Positions 8,063-16,078 of a DNA stretch of 36,246 nt are shown here, in pieces (position 1 is the first letter of the stretch; each line of letters starts with the position of its first letter). Location of the stretch: NCBI GenBank assembly GCA_022797215.1, contig JAAWKD010000024.1, positions 1 through 36,246 of the forward strand, written 5' to 3'. Below the pieces are notes generated by a model. It was not told the DNA's origin. It ran no database searches and worked only from the letters and a program-made list of their open reading frames with translations. Made by a program: the position numbers and the translations under genes. The stretch is from Clostridia bacterium. Lineage in GTDB: Bacteria > Bacillota > Clostridia > TANB77 > CAG-508.

Positions 8063-8148
8063 GTCCTTTTTGAAAAAAGTTACAAATTTTATGAAAGAAA
8101 TGTGATAATGTCTTAATAAAAAAATATTCTATCTTCTTAAAATATAAT

Positions 8149-8184
8149 AATGGAAGCAAACTCAAACTTGAATTTGCTTCCATT
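8149..8184 (-). terminator. Long hairpin after the fic operon
   Basis: Arms AATGGAAGCAAA (8149-8160) and TTTGCTTCCATT (8173-8184) are perfect, and the loop contains further TCAA/TTGA pairing, so the whole 36 bases nearly form one palindrome. It lies between the fic patch and mraZ and is probably the end of the fic transcript. Confidence 0.7.
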
Positions 8185-8207
8185 ACTCTTTCTATTTTTT
8201 AATTCTT

Positions 8208-8534
8208 TTATATCAATTTTAATTTTCCTTCTCCTGTTTTAAATCTTTTATTTTCAAGTAATTGATATTTTATTAATCTTTGTAAAGATGTATCTTCTTT
8301 TAGCATTGAATAACTATCACAATCTTCTACTTGAAAAACAAAATTTAATATATCTCTTGTTGCATCTTCTCCATCTTTCACTTCAAATAAATTATAAAAT
8401 TTTGCTATATTTGAATTGATATCTAACATAGCATTTAATTGATTGCTTAATAGCCAAGAATTGCAATAATATTCTGTATCTTTTATGAGATAATATTTTA
8501 ATGCATTCTCTATTTCTACTAATTCTATTTTCAT
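8208..8534 (-). CDS. Hypothetical 108-residue protein downstream of fic
   Basis: I do not recognise a family. The protein is acidic to neutral and appears soluble and mostly helical, with no signal or membrane segment. It contains two CxxS/CDSY-type stretches, with single cysteines in EYYCNSWLL and EDCDSYSML. The ATG at 8534 has AGGAAG upstream. It follows fic by 75 bases and shares its terminator, so it may be expressed with Fic. A Fic-inhibitor motif (S/T-xxx-E-G/N) is not evident, so calling it an antitoxin would be a guess. Confidence 0.6.
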   Translation of the reverse strand: MKIELVEIENALKYYLIKDTEYYCNSWLLSNQLNAMLDINSNIAKFYNLFEVKDGEDATRDILNFVFQVEDCDSYSMLKEDTSLQRLIKYQLLENKRFKTGEGKLKLI

Positions 8535-8609
8535 AATTCTTCCTATTTTTTACTACTATTCCATTTCACTTTTTCTTTTATATGTGTTCCTTATCTTTAA
8601 TTTTTTCCT

Positions 8610-9207
8610 TTATTTATTTTCTTCTAAACACTCTTCTATAATTTTTTCTAGTTTACTAGTATCTATAATAGACTTAATACTAGCTTCTAAGGTTTCTTTT
8701 GGATTTACTTTTTTCAAATTTAAGACATATCCATTTTTTAAAGCTAATTGCCTAATAAACTCTCTATTGGTTCTTCCGATTTCCTTCTCGAAAAGGATGT
8801 AGTACATTCATTTCAGATAAGTAATAGGCTAATCTTTTGGCTAACTTTTCTTTATCTAATCCTTCTAAAAAGTTTTCTTGTTTTAGCTGTTCTAATAATT
8901 TATCTAATTCCTGTTCTACATATTCCCATTGTGCAAAACGAAATTCACCTTTACTAATGTTTTCTTCTCTTAATTTACCTGCAAATGGATAAATATCCTC
9001 AAACAAGTATTGGTGTATATAGAGATAATGTACCTTATCAAAATTTCCTGTAATCCCTTTTTGTCTTAACCCTAAAGATTTTGCTGCTGTAATCTTTGCT
9101 TCATAGTGAAGTAAAGCTTTAGTATCATGAATATCTAAGTAGTTTATCAACACCTCACTATTTTCATAGGAATACTTTGAATTTCTAGGCTCATATAAAT
9201 CTCTCAT
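8610..9207 (-). CDS. fic: Fic-domain AMP-transferase-like protein, catalytic motif split by a CGG frameshift
   Basis: Fic proteins transfer AMP or related groups to target proteins, often as toxins. The zero frame (147 aa) ends HPFREGN-CGG-AAG-AAC-CAA-TAG. The motif HPFREGN is at 137-143. Skipping the C at 8778 continues directly with GRTNREFIRQLALKNGY and reaches a stop at 8610, giving 198 aa and a complete Fic motif. The unshifted product lacks the anion-binding Gly and Arg and must be inactive. ATG 9207 has GAGGAG upstream and a strong promoter with an overlapping palindrome. No inhibitory S/TxxxE(G/N) helix was found in it or an upstream neighbour. Family certain; whether the frame is recoded, mutated or misread is open. 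Confidence 0.8.
8776..8778 (-). other. In-frame CGG: proposed +1 recoding site in fic
   Basis: Minus-strand codons read GGA AAT CGG AAG. Dropping the C gives GGA AAT GGA AGA ACC AAT, exactly the Fic motif GNGRTN. The site sits in the middle of the catalytic signature. Confidence 0.6.
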
Positions 9208-9222
9208 ACTTTATCTCCTCTA

Positions 9223-9264
9223 CTATAATGTCACTATTATAGTCATTCCCTATATGAAAGTCAA
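9223..9264 (-). promoter_or_regulatory. fic promoter with overlapping palindromic operator
   Basis: On the minus strand, TTGACT (9259-9264) and TATAAT (9236-9241) are 17 bases apart. The inverted repeat CTATAAT/ATTATAG (9236-9242 and 9223-9229, six-base spacer) covers the -10 box and start site. A repressor bound there would silence fic. Confidence 0.7.
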
Positions 9265-9293
9265 TATTCCCAAAACTCATAGATAAATAAATT

Positions 9294-10496
9294 TTAAAAT
9301 TTATCATTCATCAAAAAATCAAATATATTAATATGCTTAATTCCATCTCTCGAATAATCTTCTTTGTCGAATGATATAACATATTTTTGGTAGTTATCTT
9401 CAATTCCACTATATGCTCCAAATTCTCTTTCAATTGTCTCTTTTGAACTTAACTCATAGCACACTTGAATATATTTAAAATCTTTATCCTTTGTTGCAAC
9501 AAAATCCACTTCGCCTTTTTTTGTTTTTCCTATATATACTTCATATCCTTTTACCAACAAATCATTAAATACAACATTTTCTAATGCCATAGAATAATTT
9601 ATTTCTTTGCTATTCGTCTTAATTTTTTTAACGCCTAAATCTGAAGCATAGTACTTGTTTAATGTTTTCAACACACTCTTTCCTTGAATATCATATCTAT
9701 ATACTTTATTCATAATAAATGTTGAACATAGAGCTTCTAAATAATTATATAATGTATCTGTAGCAATCTCATGATGTTCTTTTCTTAGGTAACTTAGTAC
9801 ATTGTTGGCCGAAAACTCTTTTCCTTCTGTTTCAAGTACATATTGTAATATCTTATTGAATGATGCTATATCTTTAACATTTAATCTTTCAACTACATCT
9901 TTTAATAATATGGAATCATACACGTCTGATATATAATTAAGTTTTGCTCTATCATTATTAAATGAAAATCTCTGTGGTAAACTCCCCCATTCAAAAACAT
10001 CAAACAATAATTTCTTGTAATTTTCTTCCTTAGTGTTGGTCATTTGGACTATTTCTTTAAATGATAATGGTAATACTCTAAAACTAACATATCTGCCAGA
10101 TAAATCAGTTGATAATTCTAAAAATGTCATTTTGCTATTAGAACCAGTTATAAATATACTAAATTGATTTGTAATTCTCAAAGAATTAATTCCTTTTTCA
10201 AATTCATCAACTTTTTGTATTTCATCTAAAAACACATAATATTTCTTTTTGTTTTTCACTAAACTTTTTATATAATCATTTAAGTCTTGAGCATTTTTTA
10301 TAAAACTATAATCTAGTGATTCAAAATTTATATAAATAATTTGTTCTTCTTCTATTTTTCTTTCTCGTATTTCTTGTATTATTTGAGTAAGTATAACTGA
10401 TTTTCCACTTCTTCTTAATCCATAAATTATTTTGATTAGAGATGTTTCATCATAAAAATCTCTTATTTCTGATAGATATTTTTCTCTAATTAACAT
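9294..10496 (-). CDS. AAA-family ATPase with C-terminal DUF4143 domain
   Basis: A 400-residue protein. The P-loop GLRRSGKS lies at 26-33 and Walker B VFLDEIQ at 88-94, with GSNS as a likely sensor. The C-terminal part, containing MALENVVFNDLLVKGYEVYIG and KKGEVDFVA, matches DUF4143, which has a restriction-endonuclease-like core (E...VDF). Proteins of this kind are common accessory genes in Clostridia and archaea; their physiological role is not established. Start ATG 10496 has GAGGTGAG upstream and its own promoter. It forms an accessory patch with fic between the division cluster and rnj. It is probably a separate transcription unit, since fic has its own promoter. Confidence 0.85.
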   Translation of the reverse strand: MLIREKYLSEIRDFYDETSLIKIIYGLRRSGKSVILTQIIQEIRERKIEEEQIIYINFESLDYSFIKNAQDLNDYIKSLVKNKKKYYVFLDEIQKVDEFEKGINSLRITNQFSIFITGSNSKMTFLELSTDLSGRYVSFRVLPLSFKEIVQMTNTKEENYKKLLFDVFEWGSLPQRFSFNNDRAKLNYISDVYDSILLKDVVERLNVKDIASFNKILQYVLETEGKEFSANNVLSYLRKEHHEIATDTLYNYLEALCSTFIMNKVYRYDIQGKSVLKTLNKYYASDLGVKKIKTNSKEINYSMALENVVFNDLLVKGYEVYIGKTKKGEVDFVATKDKDFKYIQVCYELSSKETIEREFGAYSGIEDNYQKYVISFDKEDYSRDGIKHINIFDFLMNDKF

Positions 10497-10515
10497 ATCT
10501 TCTCACCTCAAATTT

Positions 10516-10544
10516 ATTATATCATAAGATTTCTTTTTTGTAAA
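10516..10544 (-). promoter_or_regulatory. Promoter of the AAA/DUF4143 gene
   Basis: On the minus strand, TTTACA (10539-10544) and TATAAT (10516-10521) are separated by 17 bases, just upstream of the ATPase ribosome binding site. Confidence 0.75.
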
Positions 10545-10545
10545 G

Positions 10546-10607
10546 TTATTTTGATATGCTGGAATAACTATTGTATTATCAGGATTATTTTGATGTGTTG
10601 GAATAAA
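10546..10607. repeat. Imperfect 23-bp direct repeat upstream of the ATPase gene
   Basis: Two copies begin with TTATTTTGAT, followed by A/GTGC/TTGGAATAA, at 10546-10568 and 10585-10607, with a 39-base period and few mismatches. They lie just upstream of the ATPase promoter. They could be binding sites for a regulator or the remains of a small duplication. Confidence 0.5.
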
Positions 10608-10735
10608 TTTTTAACTTAAATTCATTAGAATATCGATTCATCAAAAATATAGTTTTTTCCATCTTTTTTCTAATTTTTAGGTAAAAAACTATTCGAACTT
10701 ATCAAAACTCACTATGTGGGTGACAGGTGGGTAAC

Positions 10736-10776
10736 AAAAACAGTGATACCAAGTTTCAAAATGCTTGATATCACTG
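10736..10776 (-). terminator. Rho-independent terminator of rnj
   Basis: On the minus strand, CAGTGATATCAAG (10764-10776) pairs with CTTGGTATCACTG (10741-10753) with one mismatch and a 10-base loop. Five T residues follow (10736-10740). It starts seven bases after the rnj stop. Confidence 0.9.
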
Positions 10777-10782
10777 CCTCCT

Positions 10783-12840
10783 TTATATTTCCATTATAAT
10801 TGGTAAAATCATTGGATTTCTCTTTGTTTTTTCAAAAATATAGTCTCTTAAATCATCCTTTAATGTTGATTTGATTGTTGACCAATCACTTACGTGGTTT
10901 TCTTCTAACTTACGAACTTCATCTCGAATCACACGTTTTAAATCATCCATTAAGTTCTCAGATTCCCTTACATATACAAATCCTCTTGAAACCACATCTG
11001 GTCCTGAAACAATCTCTCCCGTGTTAGAGTCCATACCAACAACAATAATAATTAAACCATCTTGTGATAAATGTTGTCTATCACGTAATACAATATTTCC
11101 TACATCTCCTACACCTAATCCATCTACTAATACTTTTCCATTTGGAACAGAAGTTGTTAATTTACCTTCATTTTCATTTAATTCTAAAATTCTACCATTA
11201 TTCATTAGGAAAATATTCTTTCCTTCAATTCCCATTTTCTTAGCAGTTTCTGCATGTGCAATTAACTGTCTATATTCCCCATGAACAGGGATAAAATATT
11301 TTGGTTTTGCTAGTGTTAGAATTAATTTTTGTTCTTCTTGGCAGGCATGTCCTGATACATGTACATCTTCTAAAGAACTATAAATTACTTCTGCTCCAAT
11401 TTTCATCAAGTCATCAATTACCTTGGATACTAGCTTTTCATTTCCTGGAATTGGAGTTGCAGAAATGATAACCATATCATTTGGAGTAATCGTTACCTTT
11501 TTGTGTTCCCCATTTGCCATTCTAGTTAAGGCAGACATAGCTTCGCCTTGACTTCCTGTTGTAATAATGACTAATTGATCGTCACGGTAATTTTTAATGT
11601 TATCAATATCAATGAATACGGCATCTGCTTCCTTAATATATCCTAACTCTCTGGCTGCTTCTATCATATTTTGCATGCTTCTACCACATACTGCAATTTT
11701 TCTACCATACTTAATAGCAGAATTGACTATTTGTTGTACACGATGTACATTAGACGCAAAAGTTGCTACTACAATTCTTTTAGAATTGTTTAAAAATAGC
11801 TTATCAAACACTTCTCCTACACTACTTTCAGACATGGTAAATCCTTTTCTTTCACTATTTGTGCTATCAGAAAGTAACGCTAGAACTCCTCTATTTCCTA
11901 ATTCTGCAATTCTTCCTAAATCAACTACCTTGTCATCAATTGGAGTGTAATCTATTTTAAAGTCACCGGTATGCAATACCATTCCAACTGGAGTATTAAT
12001 TGCAAGCATAACTGCGTCTGGTATACTGTGATTACTTCCAATAAATTCTACTTGCATTTTACCAAAATTGATAGTTTGCCCTTGTTCTACAATATGCATT
12101 TTAGTACTTTTTTGTAAATGATGCTCTTCTAACTTGTTATTAATTAAAGCTACTGTTAACTTGGTTGCATAAATTGGTATATTAATTTGTTTTAGAATAT
12201 ATGGAATAGAACCAATGTGGTCCTCATGTCCGTGAGTAATCACTAGCCCTTTAATCTTTTCTTGATTTTTGATTAAATAAGTAATGTCAGGAATAACTAA
12301 ATCTACTCCTAGCATATCATCTCCTGGAAATTCTAATCCACAGTCAACTAAAATAATCTCATCTTCATATTCAAAAACAGTAATGTTTTTTCCAATTTCT
12401 TCTAATCCACCTAGTGGAATAATTTTTAGATTTGATTTTTTAAAATTAAATTTCATGATATCTTGATTATTCGTTCTTGTATTTCTAGTCCTACTTTTTG
12501 TCGTTCTATCTGTGGCTCTATCAGTACCACGTGTCTCTCTTGGCATTCTGCTTTGTGTTCTAGTCTTTCTAGTTTCTGCCCCTGTATTTCTAGCTGTTCT
12601 TCTTGTCTCCTTCATTTCTTCTATCACTTTTTCTACTGTTTTCGTACTTTCTTGTTTTACTCTTTTTTCTCTTGACACTTGTTCTCTAGCATTAACATCT
12701 CTTCTTCTTGGTCTATAATTAGAAGTCTTACTTTCCCTTCTTTCCGAATTTTCTCTTACAGTTCTCTCATTTGTTCTACGGTTTTGTCTTCTTGGTAAAC
12801 CGCTTTCTTGTGTCTCATTTGTTTTTACTTCATTTGTCAT
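10783..12840 (-). CDS. rnj: Ribonuclease J with long arginine-rich N-terminal extension
   Basis: RNase J is the endo/5'-3' exoribonuclease of Firmicutes mRNA decay. The metallo-beta-lactamase core starts near residue 129 (MKFNFKKSNLKIIPLGGLEEIG). It carries the zinc motif HGHEDH (203-208) and LHTGDFK, then beta-CASP elements SDSTNSERKG and TTGSQGE, and VHVSGHA plus FIPVHGEYR near the C-terminal side. RNase J is usually about 555 residues, so the first 128 residues are an added, disordered tail rich in Arg, Thr, Glu and Asn. A basic tail of this kind could bind RNA or the degradosome; that is inference. A stop codon sits just before ATG 12840 and the GGAG is about 13 bases away, a poor spacing. 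None of its many arginines is encoded by CGG. Confidence 0.95.
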   Translation of the reverse strand: MTNEVKTNETQESGLPRRQNRRTNERTVRENSERRESKTSNYRPRRRDVNAREQVSREKRVKQESTKTVEKVIEEMKETRRTARNTGAETRKTRTQSRMPRETRGTDRATDRTTKSRTRNTRTNNQDIMKFNFKKSNLKIIPLGGLEEIGKNITVFEYEDEIILVDCGLEFPGDDMLGVDLVIPDITYLIKNQEKIKGLVITHGHEDHIGSIPYILKQINIPIYATKLTVALINNKLEEHHLQKSTKMHIVEQGQTINFGKMQVEFIGSNHSIPDAVMLAINTPVGMVLHTGDFKIDYTPIDDKVVDLGRIAELGNRGVLALLSDSTNSERKGFTMSESSVGEVFDKLFLNNSKRIVVATFASNVHRVQQIVNSAIKYGRKIAVCGRSMQNMIEAARELGYIKEADAVFIDIDNIKNYRDDQLVIITTGSQGEAMSALTRMANGEHKKVTITPNDMVIISATPIPGNEKLVSKVIDDLMKIGAEVIYSSLEDVHVSGHACQEEQKLILTLAKPKYFIPVHGEYRQLIAHAETAKKMGIEGKNIFLMNNGRILELNENEGKLTTSVPNGKVLVDGLGVGDVGNIVLRDRQHLSQDGLIIIVVGMDSNTGEIVSGPDVVSRGFVYVRESENLMDDLKRVIRDEVRKLEENHVSDWSTIKSTLKDDLRDYIFEKTKRNPMILPIIMEI

Positions 12841-12895
12841 TTAAGTTTTTTCTCTCCTTTATTTTAAATTCCGTACATTTTAACGTCGAAGAAAA

Positions 12896-12910
12896 GCGAA
12901 TAGAATTCGC
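12896..12910 (-). promoter_or_regulatory. Attenuator-like hairpin in the rnj leader
   Basis: On the minus strand, GCGAAT pairs with ATTCGC around a three-base loop and is followed by TTTTCTT. It lies about 55 bases before the rnj start in a leader of about 210 bases. It could terminate or stabilise the transcript; RNase J feedback on its own leader is possible but not shown. Confidence 0.45.
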
Positions 12911-13057
12911 CTCATCTTAAAATTTAAACACTTTTCTTACTCCGCAAACATTTCTTTTCTCTCTTTGAAATTATGGAGTATTTTTCATTTTTTATACATA
13001 AAATGAATATGCTTGTTTTAATTCTTCCGTACCTTAAAACATATTCCGATGTTATCT

Positions 13058-13086
13058 ATTATACTATGATTTCCTTTCTTTGTCAA
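13058..13086 (-). promoter_or_regulatory. Consensus sigma-A promoter of rnj
   Basis: On the minus strand, the exact consensus TTGACA (13081-13086) and TATAAT (13058-13063) have a 17-base spacer. It is the best promoter in the window and gives rnj a leader of about 210 bases. Confidence 0.9.
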
Positions 13087-13102
13087 ACGAAGTAATTTTT
13101 TC

Positions 13103-13756
13103 CTATTTATATCGTATAGCTAATTCTAATGTCTTTTCATAAATCTCATATTCTCTTTGGCTTCTGATTACTAAATACCAAAGGTATGCCAAGATAATGA
13201 GAAATGCTATATTATGAATATATAAAATGAGGATACTAGTTATAATTGTTAGAATAATAACAGTAGCCAAAGAAATGAAATTACTTTTTTGATATGCTAT
13301 CTTTCTTCCTTTAAAAATATGTACTATTTCTTTCAAAATTCTTCCTCCATCTAACGGATAAATAGGAAGTAAATTAAAAATTGCCAATAATATGTTACTA
13401 TAAATAATAATATCTTTTGGAATCATTAATTCTATATTTCCCAAAAGACAACTTAGAATAAGGAACAAGTTCATCACAGGTCCTGCTAAATAAATAATTA
13501 TTCTTTTTATACATAATTCATTTCCTTGTTTTATCTTTTTGTTATAATCTTCTATACAAGTCTTAAAAGCAATTTGAAAGCCAAAGGGTGTCATCTTCAT
13601 TATTTTAGGTTTAAATCCTAAAGCTAGTCCAGTACATAAATGCCCTAATTCGTGTAGAAACGCAAAAAACATAATGGTAGCATATATTTCAATTTGTCTT
13701 GTTAAGAAAAAAAGAACTCCAAACAGGAAAATCCTTAAATCTATTTTGATACTCAT
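13103..13756 (-). CDS. spoIVFB: SpoIVFB-like site-2 protease (M50 family)
   Basis: A 217-residue polytopic membrane metalloprotease. The zinc motif HELGH is at 35-39, and the third ligand lies in LLPIYPLDGGR (Asp136). SpoIVFB cleaves pro-sigma-K in the mother cell during sporulation. The gene follows the M23-domain gene by 17 bases, matching the spoIVFA-spoIVFB order, which supports the name over a generic M50 protease. ATG 13756 has AGGAG about ten bases upstream. The C-terminal CBS domain of some SpoIVFB relatives is absent, so it is a short form. Confidence 0.85.
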   Translation of the reverse strand: MSIKIDLRIFLFGVLFFLTRQIEIYATIMFFAFLHELGHLCTGLALGFKPKIMKMTPFGFQIAFKTCIEDYNKKIKQGNELCIKRIIIYLAGPVMNLFLILSCLLGNIELMIPKDIIIYSNILLAIFNLLPIYPLDGGRILKEIVHIFKGRKIAYQKSNFISLATVIILTIITSILILYIHNIAFLIILAYLWYLVIRSQREYEIYEKTLELAIRYK

Positions 13757-13773
13757 ATCATTTTCTCTCCTAT

Positions 13774-14790
13774 TTAAAATTTCAAAACTAGCTCTGGGTC
13801 AACTGTTCTATTTCCTCTACGTATTTCAAAATGTAGGTGTGGTCCTGTCGTTCTTCCTGTATTACCAGAAAGCGCTATCTTCTGTCCTTTCTTAATTGTC
13901 GCTCCTTGTTTAACTAAAATTTTACTACAGTGTGCATAAATTGTAGTAATATCTTTGTTTACAATTTTGACATGAGTTCCATATTCTCCTTCTTTAGAAA
14001 CTAAGCTTACTTTTCCCTCCATTGCTGCAAAAACTGTTGTACCTTCACTTACCCCTAAATCAATACCATAATGGTTTTCAGATACAATTTCTGTCGCCTC
14101 TCTTTTTCCATAACGTGAAGTAACTGGTCCTTTTAAAGGAAGTTCTAATTTAAAATTTGCTTTAATATAGTCTGCATCTTTTTGCATTTGTGTTTTGCTA
14201 CTACTTCCACTAGAAGATGTTTGTACTGTCGTTTCATTATTAGATGCTCCACCTATTCCTGTTTCATTATTTGTATTTCCTTTTGCTTCATTTGTTACTT
14301 TATTTTCTATTTCTTTGTTCTCTGTTTTGTTTTCTTCTTGTGTATTCTGTTCTTGATTATTATTTGTTTGTACATTTTCCTTATTTTCTGTATTTTGGTT
14401 TTCACTTTGTTTATTTTCTTCTTGCTCATTATTTTCCTTTAACCAACTACCTAAAAAATCTAGTTTGTCCTGATTATTTTGAAAAAACTGCCCTACTTGC
14501 CCTACTATTACCTCAAAATTAATATCTGTACTTAAAAATTCCTTTGTCTTATTTATCACATCTTCTGAAAAAATATAGTTAGCTTCTTTGATCAAAGAAA
14601 AAACTAAATAAATTAAAATACAAGTTAAAATTTGTATTATCATTTTTTTGTAAAGAGAAATTCTTCTAGTTTCATTTCCTTCTTTTACCTGACTACTAGA
14701 CATTCTAACAGAGTTACTATTTTCTCTCCTTCTATAATAAATTTCTTCTGCTCGTCTAATCCTTTCTTCTGGGGATATTGTTTTTTCCAC
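13774..14790 (-). CDS. spoIVFA: SpoIVFA-like M23-domain protein
   Basis: A 338-residue single-pass protein. It has a basic N-terminal region, a membrane segment at about 49-67, an Asn/Glu/Gln-rich linker (about 119-200) and a C-terminal LytM/M23 domain (220-338). The zinc residues are kept: HYGID gives His240 and Asp244, and HLH lies at 318-320. SpoIVFA normally holds SpoIVFB inactive until SpoIVB cleaves it; the intact zinc ligands leave room for real peptidase activity. The start is GTG 14790, with Shine-Dalgarno GAGGTG lying inside a long inverted repeat. Assignment rests on the following spoIVFB gene; alone it would be called an M23 peptidase. Confidence 0.8.
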   Translation of the reverse strand: MEKTISPEERIRRAEEIYYRRRENSNSVRMSSSQVKEGNETRRISLYKKMIIQILTCILIYLVFSLIKEANYIFSEDVINKTKEFLSTDINFEVIVGQVGQFFQNNQDKLDFLGSWLKENNEQEENKQSENQNTENKENVQTNNNQEQNTQEENKTENKEIENKVTNEAKGNTNNETGIGGASNNETTVQTSSSGSSSKTQMQKDADYIKANFKLELPLKGPVTSRYGKREATEIVSENHYGIDLGVSEGTTVFAAMEGKVSLVSKEGEYGTHVKIVNKDITTIYAHCSKILVKQGATIKKGQKIALSGNTGRTTGPHLHFEIRRGNRTVDPELVLKF

Positions 14791-14793
14791 AAA

Positions 14794-14851
14794 AATACAC
14801 CTCTTCCTTTGTAGTTTCTTGGTTCATGTATATGCCTGGAAAAGGTGTATT
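14794..14851 (-). promoter_or_regulatory. Inverted repeat that includes the spoIVFA ribosome binding site
   Basis: Arms AATACACCT-x-TTCC (14794-14807) and GGAA-x-AGGTGTATT (14838-14851) pair over 13 of 14 positions around a loop of about 30 bases. On the minus strand the second arm contains the Shine-Dalgarno GAGGTG of spoIVFA and is followed by T residues. It could hide the ribosome binding site or end the upstream transcript. Confidence 0.6.
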
Positions 14852-14860
14852 ATTCTTAAA

Positions 14861-15277
14861 TTAAATAGCAAATAATAAAATAATATTTACCGCAAGCCCT
14901 ATTGCTAGAGCACAACTTATTTTTTTCAATAGTCGATATTTCCTCTTTAGCCTTTTATAAATAAGTTCTTCACTTTTATGATTGTTTTCTACTTTAGAAA
15001 TGTAATCTGCAATTAGCATCTGTGCTTCATTTACAATATAATCTCTAGAACTTCGAGCTTTTTCTTCCTTTTTATTTGCTTGTCCTTTTTGTTGTTTTGT
15101 CTCAATATCTATTAGCTCTGGTTTTTTTAATTTTTGATTTTCTTTTAAAAACACAATTGCTTCCTCTACTAAGTTAGAGGGTAAGTCCTTTAATATCACA
15201 ATATTTTTCATTCCACCTGTATTCATTTTCCCTATTTCCTTTCTTACTGTTTCATTTGCTAATTTTATTTTTTCCAT
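14861..15277 (-). CDS. Hypothetical protein with C-terminal membrane anchor
   Basis: I do not recognise a family. The 138-residue protein has a charged, lysine- and glutamate-rich middle region and a C-terminal hydrophobic segment (about 120-137), so it is predicted to be tail-anchored with its bulk in the cytoplasm. It lies between yyaC and spoIVFA in a co-oriented run, which suggests but does not prove a sporulation link. ATG 15277 lacks a good Shine-Dalgarno. An internal ATG 17 codons later is preceded by GGAAATAGGGAAA and may be the true start. Confidence 0.6.
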   Translation of the reverse strand: MEKIKLANETVRKEIGKMNTGGMKNIVILKDLPSNLVEEAIVFLKENQKLKKPELIDIETKQQKGQANKKEEKARSSRDYIVNEAQMLIADYISKVENNHKSEELIYKRLKRKYRLLKKISCALAIGLAVNIILLFAI

Positions 15278-15313
15278 TTTTAGTTATTTTTATACAGGAG
15301 TTATGCAAAAATT

Positions 15314-15754
15314 TTAAGTAATTTCCTTCATGACTTCCACAATTTGGCTTGCCAATTTTTGCGCTAATTTGTTCATGTGATAAATTGAATTCCCTTTTTT
15401 TAATTGTTCTGCTTTTTTTCCTACAATTGTCTTTATATTCCAATGGGCTGGAAAATAAAAGTTTTTTCCAAAAGCCTTCCCTATTTCTATTCCGCCTCTA
15501 TTCATATAAGTATCTCCAATTTGTTCTTCTTCTCCCAAGGCAGAATCAATCACAATTAATTTGCTATCTTCTGTTTTTAAGTAATCTATAAAAATAGGCG
15601 CATTTTGAAAGTGAACAGGATTTTCCATTGTTCCTATTACTTTTACATCCGAAAATTGTTTTAGCTGTTCCTCCAAAATTCCTCCCACTCTAGGTCCAAA
15701 AGAATCTTCTATCAAACGGTTTGTTCCAATACAAACAAATATATATTTTTCCAT
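15314..15754 (-). CDS. yyaC: YyaC-like spore protein (DUF1256)
   Basis: A 146-residue protein of the DUF1256 family, related in fold to the germination protease Gpr. The start FVCIGTNRLIEDSFGPRVG parallels the GT-D-R...D-GP-VG pattern of YyaC. NPVHFQNAP and IVIDSALGEEEQIG also fit the family. In Bacillus YyaC is made during sporulation; its activity is not well defined. Start ATG 15754 has GGAG upstream. It is in the co-oriented run that ends with spoIVFA-spoIVFB. Confidence 0.85.
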   Translation of the reverse strand: MEKYIFVCIGTNRLIEDSFGPRVGGILEEQLKQFSDVKVIGTMENPVHFQNAPIFIDYLKTEDSKLIVIDSALGEEEQIGDTYMNRGGIEIGKAFGKNFYFPAHWNIKTIVGKKAEQLKKGNSIYHMNKLAQKLASQIVEVMKEIT

Positions 15755-15781
15755 TTTGCCTTTCTCCTCACTTCTATCCTA

Positions 15782-16027
15782 TTAATCTTTGTCTAGAGAA
15801 ATGACAATTTTAATTTCTTTATCTTTTTGATATTTTTTAATAATATCTTCTGAAAACCCTGCAACTTGATTAGAAACAATAATCGTATCATAATTTTGCT
15901 TTACTAATTGTTTAATTGTACTATCTGTTTGTTCTAAATCCTGCAACTTAAAAACATCAAAGCCTAAAGCCTCTGGCAAACGAAAACTTTTAGCATCTTT
16001 TTCATATTTAATCCAAGACAATTTCAT
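15782..16027 (-). CDS. Small protein, possibly with a V-ATPase subunit F-like fold
   Basis: An 81-residue soluble protein. The alternation of helix and strand with TIIVSNQVAGFSEDIIKKY and a terminal KIVISL strand resembles the small Rossmann-like fold of V-type ATPase subunit F. No other ATPase subunit is nearby, so a role in an ATPase is unlikely here. A TTG at 16033 is in frame, but GGTGA is spaced for ATG 16027. The match is by pattern only and is weak. Confidence 0.5.
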   Translation of the reverse strand: MKLSWIKYEKDAKSFRLPEALGFDVFKLQDLEQTDSTIKQLVKQNYDTIIVSNQVAGFSEDIIKKYQKDKEIKIVISLDKD

Positions 16028-16078
16028 TATCAATCACCATTACTTATTCTTTGATGTTTTTGTTAAATTATTCTATTT

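Noticed and set aside
15252..15443. Open frame of 63 codons on the minus strand across the yyaC end
   Set aside because: Overlaps yyaC in another frame, has lysine-rich low-complexity content and no ribosome binding site; a shadow frame.
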